A DNA stretch of 64,000 nt from Isosphaera sp. (GTDB lineage: Bacteria > Planctomycetota > Phycisphaerae > Phycisphaerales > UBA1924), in the NCBI GenBank assembly GCA_013822085.1, contig PNJV01000004.1:33987-97986 (forward strand), read 5' to 3'. A program made the translations under genes and the position numbers. The notes beneath the pieces were generated by a model, which had not been told where the DNA came from, ran no database searches, and saw only the letters and a program-made list of their open reading frames with translations. The stretch's first letter is position 1; each line of letters begins with the position of its first letter. This document shows positions 54,926 to 64,000 of the stretch, piece after piece.

Positions 54926-54984
54926 GGCCTGCGGCGCCGGGCCAAGGGCGCAGCCGGGGGGGCGTGGCGGCCCGAGCGGCAGCG

Positions 54985-55653
54985 TCAGCGTGAAGGGGCG
55001 GAGACGAGGATCGCGTCGGCCGCCTGGAAGGCGAGCGTGACCGGGCCGGCGCCCCTGGACTGCACGGTCATGGCCCGAGCGCCGTGATCGACGGCGCGCA
55101 CCCTGACCGAGCGCCCCGGGACCAGGCCGTGGGTGGCGACGAACCGCAGGAACATCTCGCGCTGGTCGGCGATCTGCTCGACGCGGACGAACGCGCCGGC
55201 GTTGTGCGAGGCCAGCGGCCCGAAGCGCCCGGTCCGCAGCCTGCCGCCGCGGTCGGGGATCGGGTCGCCGTGCGGGTCGGTGGCGGGGCGGCCCAGGTGC
55301 ACGTCGAGCGCCTCGAGCACGACGGGCGAGAGCGCGTGCTCGAGCCGCTCCGCCTCGTGGTGCACGATGGCCCAGTCGAGCTTGAGCGTGCGGACCAGGA
55401 AGGTCTCGACCAGGCGGTGCCGCCGCAGGATGTCCAGGGCGACGCGCGTGCCGCGCGGCGTGAGCCTGACGCCGCCGAAGCGCTCGTAGCGGGCCAGCCT
55501 GGCCCCGGCGAGCTTCTTGACCATGCTCGTGGCCGTGCCGGTGGTCACGCCGACGGCCGAGGCGATGCGCGACATCCCCGCCTCGCCCGTGGCCGACTCG
55601 CGGCAGACGAGGAAGATCGCCTTGATGTAGTTCTCGACGGTCTCGGTGGCCAC
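54985..55653 (-). CDS. DtxR/MntR-family metal-dependent repressor
   Basis: A 222-residue regulator. The N-terminal winged helix has TVENYIKAIFLVCRES and MSRIASAVGVTTGTATSMVK. The dimerisation and metal domain has RHRLVETFLVRTLKLDWAIV and HHEAERLEHALSP, with the His/Glu ligands kept. The C-terminal about 70 residues form an SH3-like FeoA-type domain. It is divergent from the metal-uptake genes, the usual position of a manganese- or iron-sensing repressor that controls them. Confidence 0.93.
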   Translation of the reverse strand: MATETVENYIKAIFLVCRESATGEAGMSRIASAVGVTTGTATSMVKKLAGARLARYERFGGVRLTPRGTRVALDILRRHRLVETFLVRTLKLDWAIVHHEAERLEHALSPVVLEALDVHLGRPATDPHGDPIPDRGGRLRTGRFGPLASHNAGAFVRVEQIADQREMFLRFVATHGLVPGRSVRVRAVDHGARAMTVQSRGAGPVTLAFQAADAILVSAPSR

Positions 55654-55735
55654 GGCGTGATCCCAGGAGCCGGATCGTACCTCCGGAGCCGGGAGGGGTC
55701 GAGCCGCCTTGACGCGGCATAGACGTGACCTAAAC

Positions 55736-55749
55736 TTTGAGGGTTCAAA
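55736..55749. promoter_or_regulatory. candidate operator between the repressor and metal-uptake genes
   Basis: TTTGA and TCAAA form a 5-bp inverted repeat with a GGGT centre, inside an AT-rich stretch of the divergent intergenic region. An AAACTTT sequence is also repeated at 13-bp spacing across it. Both the position and the AT content suit a repressor site. It was not matched to a known DtxR or MntR consensus. Confidence 0.4.
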
Positions 55750-55784
55750 CTTTTCGGGCGGGTGTGCCCGGAGTGCTATTCGTG

Positions 55785-56870
55785 ATGTGCTCGATCATGG
55801 GTCGGTGTGTGACGCGTCGCGGCGGCCCCTGGTGGTCCGGGCTCGCCGCGGTGGCCCTCGCGTGCGCGGCATGCCTGGCGGCGATCGTGGCCCCGGCGCT
55901 GGGCGGCGCGCCCCGGAGCGCCGAGGCGCAGCCGCGGGTCCGTGCCGTGGCCACCGTGGGCATGATCACCGACGCCGTCCGCCACGTCGGGGGCGGGCGC
56001 GTCGCCGTGACCGGCCTGATGGGCCAGGGCATCGACCCGCACCTGTACAAGGCCTCGCCGGGCGACGTGCGCGCCATGGCCGACGCGGACGTCGTCTTCT
56101 ACAACGGCCTGCACCTGGAGGGCCGCATGGCGGAGGTCATCGAGCGCATGGCCTCGCGGACCACCGTCGTGCGCGTCACCGAGGCCATCGACCCGGCCCT
56201 GCTGCGCAGCCCGCCGGAGTTCGAGGGCCAGCCCGACCCGCACGTGTGGTTCGATGTCTCGCTGTGGCGGTCGGTCGTGGGCCGCGTCGGGCAGGCGCTG
56301 GCGCGCACCGATCCCGACGGCGCCGACCACTACGCGCGCTCGGCCGCCGAGCACGCCGCGCTCCTGGACGAGCTGCACGGGTACGCCGCGGCGTCCCTGG
56401 CCTCGGTCCCGCCGGCCGGCCGCGTGCTGGTCACGGCGCACGACGCGTTCGGCTACTTCGGCCGGGCCTATGGCCTTGAGGTCCTGGCGATCCAGGGCAT
56501 CAGCACCGACAGCGAGGCGAGCCTGCGCGACATCAACGCGCTGGTGGACACGCTGGTGTCGCGCAAGGTCCCCGCGGTCTTCATCGAGAGCAGCGTGCCG
56601 CGCAAGACCGTCGACGCGCTGGTCCAGGGGTGCGCGGGGCGAGGGCACGCCGTCGTTGTCGGCGGCGAGCTGTTCAGCGACGCGCTCGGCGCGCCCGGCA
56701 CCCTCGAAGGCACCTACGTAGGCATGGTCCTGCACAACGTCCGCACGATCACCCGGGCCCTGGGCGGCGCGCCGCCCGAGGCGCTGCCGGCGCTCTTGAG
56801 GGCGTACGTCGAGCGCTTCGGCTCCCCCCCCGCCACCACCGCCCCCCCCGGCAGAGCTGGCGAGCCATGA
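55785..56870 (+). CDS. metal ABC transporter, substrate-binding protein (TroA/ZnuA family)
   Basis: A 361-residue protein with a signal peptide (residues about 15-45). The family motifs are [65 protein letters not shown] and [12 protein letters not shown]. The metal ligands (His in DPHLY, His in DPHVW, a Glu/His later, Asp in SDAL) fit the manganese/zinc type. No His-rich loop is present, which favours manganese or iron over zinc. ATG at 55785 follows a GGAG site (55770-55773). Confidence 0.92.
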   Translation: MCSIMGRCVTRRGGPWWSGLAAVALACAACLAAIVAPALGGAPRSAEAQPRVRAVATVGMITDAVRHVGGGRVAVTGLMGQGIDPHLYKASPGDVRAMADADVVFYNGLHLEGRMAEVIERMASRTTVVRVTEAIDPALLRSPPEFEGQPDPHVWFDVSLWRSVVGRVGQALARTDPDGADHYARSAAEHAALLDELHGYAAASLASVPPAGRVLVTAHDAFGYFGRAYGLEVLAIQGISTDSEASLRDINALVDTLVSRKVPAVFIESSVPRKTVDALVQGCAGRGHAVVVGGELFSDALGAPGTLEGTYVGMVLHNVRTITRALGGAPPEALPALLRAYVERFGSPPATTAPPGRAGEP

Positions 56871-57682
56871 CCGGTCCCCAGACCACGCCCACGCCGGTCG
56901 GCGATCGGCCCGCCGCGGACGCCGGCGGCGTGAGCGTCGAGGTCCACGACGTGACCGTGGCCTATCACCGCAGGCCGGTGCTGTGGGACATCGACGTCTC
57001 GCTGCCGGCCGGCAAGCTCGTCGCGATCGTGGGCCCCAACGGCGCGGGCAAGTCCACGCTGCTCAAGGCGGCCCTGGGGCTGGTGCCGCTGGCCAGCGGG
57101 CGGATCGAGATCTTCGGCAGGCCGCTCAGGCAGGCCCGCACCCTGATCGGCTACGTGCCGCAGCGCGAGACGGTCGACTGGGACTTCCCCATCGACGCGC
57201 TGGGCGTGGTCATGATGGGGCGGTACGGCCGGCTCGGGTGGGTGCGCCGACCGGGCGCAGCCGACCGCGCCGCGGCCCTGGAGGCCCTGCGCAAGGTGGG
57301 CATGCAGGACTACGCCTCCAGGCAGATCAGCCAGCTCTCGGGGGGTCAGCAGCAGCGCGTCTTCCTGGCCCGGGCCCTGGCCCAGGACGCGATGCTCTAC
57401 TTCATGGACGAGCCCTTTGCCGGGGTCGACGCCGCGACCGAGCGCGCCATCGTGGACGTGCTCCGCGCGCTGCGCTCGGCCGGCCGCACCGTCGTCGCCG
57501 TGCACCACGACCTCCAGACCGTGCCGGAGTACTTCGACCACGTCGCCCTGCTGAACATGCGGCTGGTCGCCGCGGGGCCCGTCGCCGAGACCTTCACCCG
57601 GGCCAACCTCCAGAAGACCTACGGCGGCCGGCTCACGATCCTCGACGAGGCGACCGACGCGGTGCGCCGCCAGGGGCTGTAG
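56867..57682 (+). CDS. metal ABC transporter, ATPase subunit
   Basis: A 271-residue ABC ATPase. Walker A is [16 protein letters not shown], the Q-loop [13 protein letters not shown], the signature [20 protein letters not shown], Walker [14 protein letters not shown] and the H-loop VAVHHDL. The [19 protein letters not shown] segment is typical of manganese/zinc/iron (MntB/TroB-like) transporters. It overlaps the binding-protein gene by 4 nt (ATGA) and precedes the giant permease by 19 nt. Confidence 0.95.
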   Translation: MTGPQTTPTPVGDRPAADAGGVSVEVHDVTVAYHRRPVLWDIDVSLPAGKLVAIVGPNGAGKSTLLKAALGLVPLASGRIEIFGRPLRQARTLIGYVPQRETVDWDFPIDALGVVMMGRYGRLGWVRRPGAADRAAALEALRKVGMQDYASRQISQLSGGQQQRVFLARALAQDAMLYFMDEPFAGVDAATERAIVDVLRALRSAGRTVVAVHHDLQTVPEYFDHVALLNMRLVAAGPVAETFTRANLQKTYGGRLTILDEATDAVRRQGL

Positions 57683-57701
57683 CGCCCGCAGGAGTCCGGC
57701 C

Positions 57702-60176
57702 GTGGACCAGTTCCTCCGCCTGCTCACACTCCAGGACACCAACACGCGCGTGGTGATGCTCGGGACCACGGTGCTGGGCATCGCCTCGGCGGTCGTCGGG
57801 TGCTTCGCCGTGCTGCGCAAGCGCTCGCTGGTGGGCGACGCCGTGGCCCACGCGGCCCTGCCCGGCATCTGCCTGGCGTACCTGGTGGTGGGCGAGCGTC
57901 ACTTTGCGGCCCTGCTGCTGGGGGCGATGCTGGCGGGGGTGACGGCCGCGGCCTTCGTCGCCGCCGTGCGGGCCCTGACGCGCGTCAAGGAGGACGCCGC
58001 CATCGGCATGGCCATCGGCGGCTTCTTCGGGCTGGGCATCGTGCTCTCGCGCCTCATCCAGGGCCAGCCGGGGGGCGACCGCGCGGGGCTGGACAGCTTC
58101 ATCTTCGGCAAGGCCGCCAGCATGGTCAGCGGCGATGCGCGCCTCATCCTGGCCGTGGCGCTGGCGGCGCTGGCCGCCGTCGCCCTGCTCTACAAGGAGC
58201 TCAAGCTCCTGTGCTTCGACCGCGACTTTGCGGCAGGGCAGGGCTGGCCCACGCTCGCCCTGGACCTGGCCCTGATGGCCCTGGTCTGCCTGTGCACGGT
58301 GGTCGGGCTGCCGGCCGTCGGCGTCGTGCTCATGGTCGCGCTGCTGGTCATCCCGGCTGTGGCCGCGCGGTTCTGGACGAGCACCCTGAGCACCATGCTG
58401 GTGCTGGCGGCGATCTTCGGCGGCGCCTCGGGGCTGGTCGGCACCGCCCTGAGCGCCACCGTGCCGGTGCCCGCCGGGGCGCTCTCGCGCGGGTGGCCGA
58501 CCGGGCCGCTGATCGTGCTGGTCGCGGCGGGGATCTTCGGCGTATCGCTGCTGTGCGCCCCGCGCCGCGGCCTGCTGGCCGACCTGTGGCGCCGCGCGGC
58601 GCTGCGCCGCCGCGTCGCCCTCCAAAACCTCCTGCGCGACGCCCACGAGTGGCTCGAGCACGCCGGCTCCTTCGACGCGCCCTGGCGGGCCCAGACCGTC
58701 TCGCGCTCGGGCCGCGCAGCGCCCCGGCTGCTGGCCAGGCTCGCCGCCCAGGGGCTCATCGCCCCGGCCGCGGGCGGCTTTGTCCTGACCAAGGACGGCC
58801 GACTGGCCGCCGCCCGCGTCGTGCGCTCGCACCGCCTCTGGGAGCTCTACCTCATCGAGCAGGCCGACATCGCCGCCGACCACGTCGACCGCGACGCCGA
58901 CCAGATCGAGCACATCCTCCCCCAGGCCGTCATCGCCGAGCTGGAGGACCGGCTCGTCGCGCAGGGCCGGCTCCCGGCCCCGGCGGGCGCACACGCCGTG
59001 CCGGAGTCCCCGCACCCCATCGGCGCAGCCGCGCCGATGCGCGGGCGCACCCTCGGGCTCTTGGGCGGGCTCATGCTGGGCGCCTCGGCGCTCCTGAGCG
59101 CCCCGGAGCCCGCCGGCGCTGCGCCTCATGCCGCCGCGCAGGCCGACCCTGCGGCGCAGGCCGGTTCAGCCGTGGCGGCCCCCTCAGCAACGCCGGCCTC
59201 CGCCGCTGAGCCAACCGCCGAACCGGCCGCCGAGCCGGGCCGCAGATCGCACACACGCGTGTGGTTCACCGTCGGCGATTATCAGGTCCGCGACGACGAC
59301 CTCTGGACCGCCGCCACCGCCGCTGTCTGCTCCGTCGCCTGCGGGCTCATCGGGTGCTTCCTCGTGCTCCGGCGGATGTCCCTGCTGGGCGACGCCATCT
59401 CCCACGCCATCCTGCCCGGGCTGGCCCTGGCCTTCATGCTCACGCACAGCCGAGACCCGCTCCCGATGCTCGCCGGCGCCATGACCGTCGGCGTCCTGAC
59501 GGCGGTCCTCTCGGCGGGCCTCAACCGCTGGGGCAAGGTCCCCGAGGACGCCTCCATGGGCGTGGTCTTCACGACCCTCTTTGCCCTGGGCGTCGTGCTG
59601 GTCTCGCTGGCAGCGCGCGACGTCGACCTGGACCCGGGGTGCGTGCTCTACGGCCTCATCGAGTTCACCCCGCTCGACACCGTCGCGGTGGGCCCGGTCC
59701 ACGTCCCGCGCGCCCTGGCCTGGCTCGCCCTGACGCTGGCGATGAACACCGCCCTGATCGTGCTGTTCTACAAGGAGCTGACGATCGTCTGCTTCGACCC
59801 GGCCCTGGCCACGGCCATGGGCATCAGCGCCACGCTCGTCCACTACGGCCTGATGACCACCGTCGCCATCACCAGCGTGGCCTCCTTCGAGGCCGTCGGC
59901 TCGATCCTGGTCATCGCCATGCTCGTGGCCCCGGGCGCTACGGCGCACCTGCTCACCGACTCGCTGGGCCGCATGCTCTGCTGGGCCGCGGCGATCGCGG
60001 CGGGGTGCGCCCTGGCCGGCTACGCCCTGGCCGTGTGGATCGATACCTCGGTCGCGGGCATGATCGCCACGCTCTCGCTGGCGGTCTTCGTGCTGGTGGC
60101 CCTCGGGGCGCCTCGGCACGGCGTGATCGCCTCGAGGCTGCGCAGCCGACCTCTGGCCGCGCCCGCGCAGCAATAA
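57702..60176 (+). CDS. fused metal ABC transporter: permease - DtxR-like domain - permease
   Basis: One 824-residue frame. Residues 1-290 are an ABC-3 permease (LRKRSLVGDAVAHAALPGIC, LPAVGVVLMVALLVIPAVAA). Residues about 300-435 look like a DtxR/MntR regulator: a winged-helix-like part (RLLARLAAQGLIAPAAGGFV) and a metal domain (SHRLWELYLIEQADIAADHV, RDADQIEHIL, with His377, Glu381, His394, Glu403, His404). Residues 446-475 look like a signal peptide (MRGRTLGLLGGLMLGASALL), then an Ala/Pro linker. Residues about 531-815 are a second permease (LRRMSLLGDAISHAILPGLA, AITSVASFEAVGSILVIAML). An internal ATG at 59037 could give the second permease alone. Confidence 0.9.
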   Translation: MDQFLRLLTLQDTNTRVVMLGTTVLGIASAVVGCFAVLRKRSLVGDAVAHAALPGICLAYLVVGERHFAALLLGAMLAGVTAAAFVAAVRALTRVKEDAAIGMAIGGFFGLGIVLSRLIQGQPGGDRAGLDSFIFGKAASMVSGDARLILAVALAALAAVALLYKELKLLCFDRDFAAGQGWPTLALDLALMALVCLCTVVGLPAVGVVLMVALLVIPAVAARFWTSTLSTMLVLAAIFGGASGLVGTALSATVPVPAGALSRGWPTGPLIVLVAAGIFGVSLLCAPRRGLLADLWRRAALRRRVALQNLLRDAHEWLEHAGSFDAPWRAQTVSRSGRAAPRLLARLAAQGLIAPAAGGFVLTKDGRLAAARVVRSHRLWELYLIEQADIAADHVDRDADQIEHILPQAVIAELEDRLVAQGRLPAPAGAHAVPESPHPIGAAAPMRGRTLGLLGGLMLGASALLSAPEPAGAAPHAAAQADPAAQAGSAVAAPSATPASAAEPTAEPAAEPGRRSHTRVWFTVGDYQVRDDDLWTAATAAVCSVACGLIGCFLVLRRMSLLGDAISHAILPGLALAFMLTHSRDPLPMLAGAMTVGVLTAVLSAGLNRWGKVPEDASMGVVFTTLFALGVVLVSLAARDVDLDPGCVLYGLIEFTPLDTVAVGPVHVPRALAWLALTLAMNTALIVLFYKELTIVCFDPALATAMGISATLVHYGLMTTVAITSVASFEAVGSILVIAMLVAPGATAHLLTDSLGRMLCWAAAIAAGCALAGYALAVWIDTSVAGMIATLSLAVFVLVALGAPRHGVIASRLRSRPLAAPAQQ

Positions 60177-60301
60177 ACCGCGCAGCCCAAGGCGCGGCAT
60201 CGGCACACAACAATGTGACAATCAGCCCGAGGGCCCGCGCACCGCCGCGTGCTGATCAGGCTCGCGCCGTGGCGGGCTCGATCAGGTCCGCAGCGGACGA
60301 C

Positions 60302-60622
60302 TCACCCGGTGATCGACACCACGCGCACGCGCGTGTAGCGCTGACGGTGGCCGGTCTTCTTGCGGAAGCCCTTGCGCTTGCGGAACTTCTGGATGTAGAG
60401 CTTGTCGCCCTTGACCACCGGCTCGAGCACTTCAAGCCGCACGCTGGCCCCGCTGAGGTAGGGCTGGCCGATCTTGGGGGCGTCGCCGCCGATAAAGAGG
60501 ACCTTGTCGAGCGTCACCACGTCGCCGGGCTTGACCTGCCCGCCCTCGAGCAGGTCCGCCTCGAAGACATCGCCCTGCCGCACCGCCCGCTGCCCGCCGC
60601 CCTCGACCACGATCGCGTACAT
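60302..60622 (-). CDS. rplU: 50S ribosomal protein L21
   Basis: A 106-residue protein from ATG at 60622 (MYAIVVEGGGQRAVRQGDVF). It has the L21 core LEGGQVKPGDVVTLDKVLFI and the RNA-binding end LYIQKFRKRKGFRKKTGHRQ. L21 interacts with L20 and 23S rRNA. rpmA (L27), usually next to it, is not seen within the following spacer. An extended -10 element lies about 125 nt upstream. Confidence 0.96.
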   Translation of the reverse strand: MYAIVVEGGGQRAVRQGDVFEADLLEGGQVKPGDVVTLDKVLFIGGDAPKIGQPYLSGASVRLEVLEPVVKGDKLYIQKFRKRKGFRKKTGHRQRYTRVRVVSITG

Positions 60623-60742
60623 GCACCGGCTCCACTCGCACGCACGGGGGGGCACACGCGGCGCCGTTGATCACTCTCAACGGAGCCCTTACAGCCCTTT
60701 GGCTCGGCCCGCTTTGCTTGCCCGCTCAGTCGCGAAGCCCGG

Positions 60743-60751
60743 ACTATAGCA
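60743..60751 (-). promoter_or_regulatory. extended -10 of rplU
   Basis: TATAGT preceded by TG one base upstream (TGCTATAGT on the minus strand). No clear -35 is seen. It lies about 125 nt before the rplU start codon. Confidence 0.4.
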
Positions 60752-60820
60752 CGCGCTGCCGGCCCCGGCCAGCGCCCGGCCCGAGCCAGCGGCAGCCCCG
60801 GCCCGGGCGTCCCGGTCGGC

Positions 60821-62731
60821 TCAGCCCTTGGCGGACGACTCCCGGTCGCGCGACTGCCGCTCGGCGCGCTTGCGCATCGACTCGTCGAGGATGCGCTTGC
60901 GCATGCGCACCGACTTGGGTGTGATCTCCACCAGCTCGTCGTCCTCGATGTACTCAAGGGCCGCCTCCAGCGAGAGCTTGCGGGCGCCCTTGAGCACCAC
61001 CGTCGCCTCCTTGCTGGCCACGCGGAAGTTCGTCAGCTGCTTGGCTCGCGTGATGTTCACCGGCAGGTCGTTGTCGCGGTTGTGCTCCCCGACGATCTGC
61101 CCGCCGTACACCTTGTCCTGCGGCTGGGCGAACAGCACCCCGCGGTCGGCCAGCCCCTCGCACGAGTACGTCGTCACGTCGCCGCCCTCGATGGCCACCA
61201 GGACCCCCTGCGAGCGGTGGATCGTCTCGCCGTGGGCCGGGGCGTACTTGAGGAAGCTGTGGTGCATGATCGCCTGGCCCTGCGTCGCCGTGAGGATCTT
61301 GCTCCGCAGCCCGATCAGCCCGCGCGACGGGATCTCGAACTGCAGGTGCGTGAGCGTCTCGGAGCGCTGCTCCATCGTCTTGAGCTCGCCGCGGCGGCCG
61401 CCGACCAGCTCCATCGCCGGGCCCACCGCCTCGGGCGGCACGTCGATCACCAGCAGCTCCACCGGCTCGTGCACCACCCCGTCGACCAGCCGCGTGATCA
61501 CCTCCGGCTTGCCCACGGCCAGCTCGAACCCCTCGCGGCGCATGGTCTCGAGCAGGATCCCCAGGTGCAAGAGCCCACGCCCCGAGACCGTGAACTCCTC
61601 GCCGGACTTGCTGGCGCCCACGCGCATGGCCACGTTGGTCTGGCACTCGCGATCGAGCCTGTCGCGGATCTGCCTCGACGTGACGTACTCGCCCTCCTGG
61701 CCGGCAAAGGGCGAGTCGTTGACGCGGAAGACCATGGTGATGGTCGGCTCGTCGACGGTGACCGGCGGCAGGGCCTTGGGGTCGGCCGGGTCGGCGATGG
61801 TGTCCCCGATGTCCACGCTCTCGAGCCCAACCACCGCGCACAGGTCCCCGGCGTGGACCTCGTCGGTCTCGACGCGGCCCAGGCCCTGGAACCTGTACAG
61901 CTTGCCCACGCGCGAGGCCACCTTCCCACCGTCACGCTTGAGCGAGACCACCTGCTGCCCGGGGCGGATGCTCCCAGCAAACACGCGCCCGATGCCGATC
62001 CGGCCCACATAGTCCGAGTAGTCCAGCGTCGTCACCAGCATCTGGAGCGGCGCGCCCGCGTCGTCGCGTGGCGGGGGAACGTGCCGGCAGATCGTCTCAA
62101 AGAGCGGCCTCAGGTCCGTCTCGCGCTCGGACGCCGGCCCCAGGGCCTTGTCCTGCTCCAGCGTCGCCCACCCCTCGCGCGCCGAGGCGTACACGCACGG
62201 GAAGTCCATGGCGTGGTCCTCGGCCCCGATCTCCACCAGCAGGTCGAAGACCTCGTGGTGCACGTGGTTCGGCCGCGCCCCGGGGCGGTCGCACTTGTTG
62301 ACCACCACGATCGGCCTGAGCCCGAACTCCAGGGCCTTGGTGAGCACGAAGCGGGTCTGGGGCATCGGCCCGTCGAACGCGTCCACCAGCAGCAGGCAGC
62401 CGTCGGCCATGCGCAGCACCCGCTCGACCTCCCCGCCGAAGTCGGCGTGCCCGGGCGTGTCGATGATGTTGATCAGCACCGTCTTGCCCGCGTCGGGACC
62501 GCCCTGGGCCGCGTAGCGCACCGCGCAGTTCTTGGAAAAGATCGTGATCCCGCGCTCACGCTCGAGCGGGTTGGAGTCCATGATCAGCCCGTGCTGACCA
62601 CCCTGGAGCTTCTCAAGCTCCCCGCTGCGGAACTGCCCCGACTGGAACAGCAGCTTGTCCACCAGCGACGTCTTGCCGTGGTCGACGTGCGCGATGATCG
62701 CCACGTTCCGGATGCTCGCGTGCTCGCTCAT
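60821..62731 (-). CDS. typA: ribosome-binding GTPase TypA/BipA
   Basis: A 636-residue translational GTPase. G1 is [16 protein letters not shown], the switch I region [19 protein letters not shown]3 [18 protein letters not shown]4 [12 protein letters not shown]. Domains II to V and the TypA C-domain follow ([60 protein letters not shown]). TypA aids 50S assembly under stress and in the cold. The start at 62731 is the first ATG matching the family. Confidence 0.97.
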   Translation of the reverse strand: MSEHASIRNVAIIAHVDHGKTSLVDKLLFQSGQFRSGELEKLQGGQHGLIMDSNPLERERGITIFSKNCAVRYAAQGGPDAGKTVLINIIDTPGHADFGGEVERVLRMADGCLLLVDAFDGPMPQTRFVLTKALEFGLRPIVVVNKCDRPGARPNHVHHEVFDLLVEIGAEDHAMDFPCVYASAREGWATLEQDKALGPASERETDLRPLFETICRHVPPPRDDAGAPLQMLVTTLDYSDYVGRIGIGRVFAGSIRPGQQVVSLKRDGGKVASRVGKLYRFQGLGRVETDEVHAGDLCAVVGLESVDIGDTIADPADPKALPPVTVDEPTITMVFRVNDSPFAGQEGEYVTSRQIRDRLDRECQTNVAMRVGASKSGEEFTVSGRGLLHLGILLETMRREGFELAVGKPEVITRLVDGVVHEPVELLVIDVPPEAVGPAMELVGGRRGELKTMEQRSETLTHLQFEIPSRGLIGLRSKILTATQGQAIMHHSFLKYAPAHGETIHRSQGVLVAIEGGDVTTYSCEGLADRGVLFAQPQDKVYGGQIVGEHNRDNDLPVNITRAKQLTNFRVASKEATVVLKGARKLSLEAALEYIEDDELVEITPKSVRMRKRILDESMRKRAERQSRDRESSAKG

Positions 62732-62866
62732 GCCTTGTGCCTCGCTCCTTGCTTGCCCGACCCCGCCCGGCCCGACCCCGCCCGCCGACAACCACCGCCC
62801 CAGGCCAAGCCCACGCCCAAGCGAGGCCCCACACACCGACCGCCACAGCTCGGTTTGACGCGCGGG

Positions 62867-62872
62867 ATGATA
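62867..62872 (-). promoter_or_regulatory. candidate -10 of typA
   Basis: TATCAT on the minus strand about 140 nt before the typA start. It lies just past the stop of the upstream gene. No -35 match is seen. Confidence 0.35.
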
Positions 62873-62888
62873 CCGCCCACACCGGGGC

Positions 62889-64000
62889 TCAGTGCGCCTC
62901 GCCGCCGCCGCCGGCCTCGCGCACAAACACCCACACCGCCGACGACGACTCGGTGGCGCTCAGGACCAGCCCGCGCCACTCGATCCGGTCCACCCACTCC
63001 AGCGCGCCGCCCAGCGCCCGCCCAACGCGCGACGAGCCCGCCACGCCCCGCAGCAGCCGGCCCGTGACCACGCCACGCGACCGCTCCGCCGGCACCCACC
63101 GGTCCCTCGCCCCGGCGACGGGCGCGTCCCAGATCACCTCGCCGACGCCCCCGAGCAACGCGCCCTCCAGCCCCACCCGGCCGGCCGACGCCGATTCCTC
63201 GTCCGGCCCGAGCCAGCCCGTCCAGAGCCCCTCGGTCGCCACGCGCCAGGCCACGCTCGGCCGTGGCCCCAGCGACGCGCCCAGGAGCGACCCCCCACCC
63301 CCACCCCCGCCCCCACGCCCCGACACCTCCACCCCCGATCCTGCTGCTGCCCCGGCCGCTGCGCCGTCGCCGTCGCCGCTGGCGCTCGCGACCGTCCGCA
63401 GCCGCACCCGCCGCTCGGCGTGCGGCGAGAGCGCCCACACACCCGTGTCCCCCGCGCCGCCGCCCCGCGCCGGCACGCCCGCACCGAGCAACGACCCCCA
63501 CACGTTCCCCTCCAGGATCCCAACCAACCGCCCCATCGTCTGATCCACCGCCCCGACCAGCCCCGCGTCGGCCTCCACGCACAGACCCACCCCGACGCCC
63601 CAGCCCCGCTCGCTGACGCCCTGGCCCAGGCTCACCCGCCGGACCATCAGCGCCTCGATCCCGTGCACCTTGCTGCGCTGCGCCTGCGCCCACACGCCGG
63701 GCGCCAGCCGCTGGAGCGCAGCCCCGACGGGACCCTGCCACGCGCCCGGCTCTTGACCCGGCTGGGCCAGGTCGATCAAGGCCAGCTCGGCGCCCGCCGC
63801 CAGACGCTCGAACGCTCCCTCAGCCAACACCCGCGCGCCGCGCGTCGCCGGCCCGTATCCCGACTCGGTGATGACCACCGCGCGCCGGTCCATCGTCACG
63901 GCCATCACCGACACCCGCGCATCGGCGCCGCCGGCCGGCCCCGGGCCCTGCCGAAGCATCACCCACACGTCCCCGCGACCCGACAGCCCCCCAACCCCCA
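62889..64000 (-). CDS. protein of unknown function, 5' end outside the window
   Basis: At least 370 residues. The frame stays open to the right edge (the last codons in the window read GVGGLSGRGDVWVMLRQGP), so the start is probably outside. The sequence is Gly/Ala/Val-rich with VMAVTMDRRAVVITESGYGP near the visible start and a poly-Gly tract (near 63285-63310) in the second half. No domain, signal peptide or catalytic motif was recognised. It lies upstream of typA on the same strand. Confidence 0.6.
   Translation of the reverse strand, partial: GVGGLSGRGDVWVMLRQGPGPAGGADARVSVMAVTMDRRAVVITESGYGPATRGARVLAEGAFERLAAGAELALIDLAQPGQEPGAWQGPVGAALQRLAPGVWAQAQRSKVHGIEALMVRRVSLGQGVSERGWGVGVGLCVEADAGLVGAVDQTMGRLVGILEGNVWGSLLGAGVPARGGGAGDTGVWALSPHAERRVRLRTVASASGDGDGAAAGAAAGSGVEVSGRGGGGGGGGSLLGASLGPRPSVAWRVATEGLWTGWLGPDEESASAGRVGLEGALLGGVGEVIWDAPVAGARDRWVPAERSRGVVTGRLLRGVAGSSRVGRALGGALEWVDRIEWRGLVLSATESSSAVWVFVREAGGGGEAH

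Overview
The window is about 70% GC, densely coded and chromosomal. It most likely comes from a planctomycete, probably class Phycisphaerae. This is inferred from a PEP-CTERM-type surface protein, a pseudopilin-like protein with an H-x(10)-DG tail, many ECF sigma and zinc-ribbon proteins, ribosomal proteins with long low-complexity extensions, and the dksA-like/lspA pairing. No phage, IS element, plasmid gene or CRISPR array was seen.

Region 1 (1-15360, minus strand) is the fused S10-spc-alpha ribosomal protein operon, read from rpsJ at 14830 to rpsK cut by the left edge. The order is S10, L3, L4, L23, L2, S19, L22, S3, L16, L29, S17, L14, L24, L5, S14, S8, L6, L18, S5, L15, SecY, IF-1, L36, S13, S11. 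L30, adk and map are absent. A strong sigma-70-type promoter lies at 15112-15139. Spacers are unusually long (up to 467 nt) and G/T-rich in the transcript. Several proteins depart from family norms: an RGG/poly-Gly tail on S5, a helix-turn-helix-like N-terminus on L22, a Lys/Gly/Pro-rich N-terminus on L5, a short S14 without its zinc site, an altered L2 loop and an apparent frameshift at the end of S19.

Region 2 (15360-27690) holds housekeeping genes: a secreted protein, ruvB, a C4 zinc-ribbon coiled-coil protein, purA-uppS-cdsA, a small zinc ribbon, dksA-like/lspA, an exported superoxide dismutase, an RluA-type pseudouridine synthase, accA and tRNA-Thr(CGU). Region 3 (27783-35963) carries hflX, two uncharacterised membrane proteins, an M3 oligopeptidase, an ApgM-type phosphoglycerate mutase and an arginase/agmatinase. 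Region 4 (36055-39560) has two ECF sigma factors, each with its own candidate partner: a soluble zinc anti-sigma protein and a membrane pseudopilin-like protein.

Region 5 (39600-45650) is rpmI, rplT, dnaG, rpoD and acyP, a variant of the macromolecular synthesis cluster. Region 6 (45690-50500) is redox related: a YHS-peroxiredoxin fusion with a DoxX-like protein and a terminator, then a tightly overlapping four-gene operon built around a ferric-reductase-like/Rieske fusion, which I regard as an uncharacterised membrane electron-transfer system. Region 7 (50776-53732) has a DinB-like protein, a frameshifted NRDE/TANGO2 gene overlapping an ATP-grasp gene, and rpmE.

Region 8 (53966-60176) is a surface protein and a manganese/iron-type uptake locus: a DtxR/MntR repressor divergent from substrate-binding protein, ATPase and a giant 824-residue protein that joins permease, DtxR-like regulator and second permease in one reading frame. 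This fusion is the most striking feature of the window. Region 9 (60302-64000) is rplU, typA and a partial unknown gene. Promoters with a TATCAT-like -10 recur in front of rpsJ, purA, rpmE and typA.
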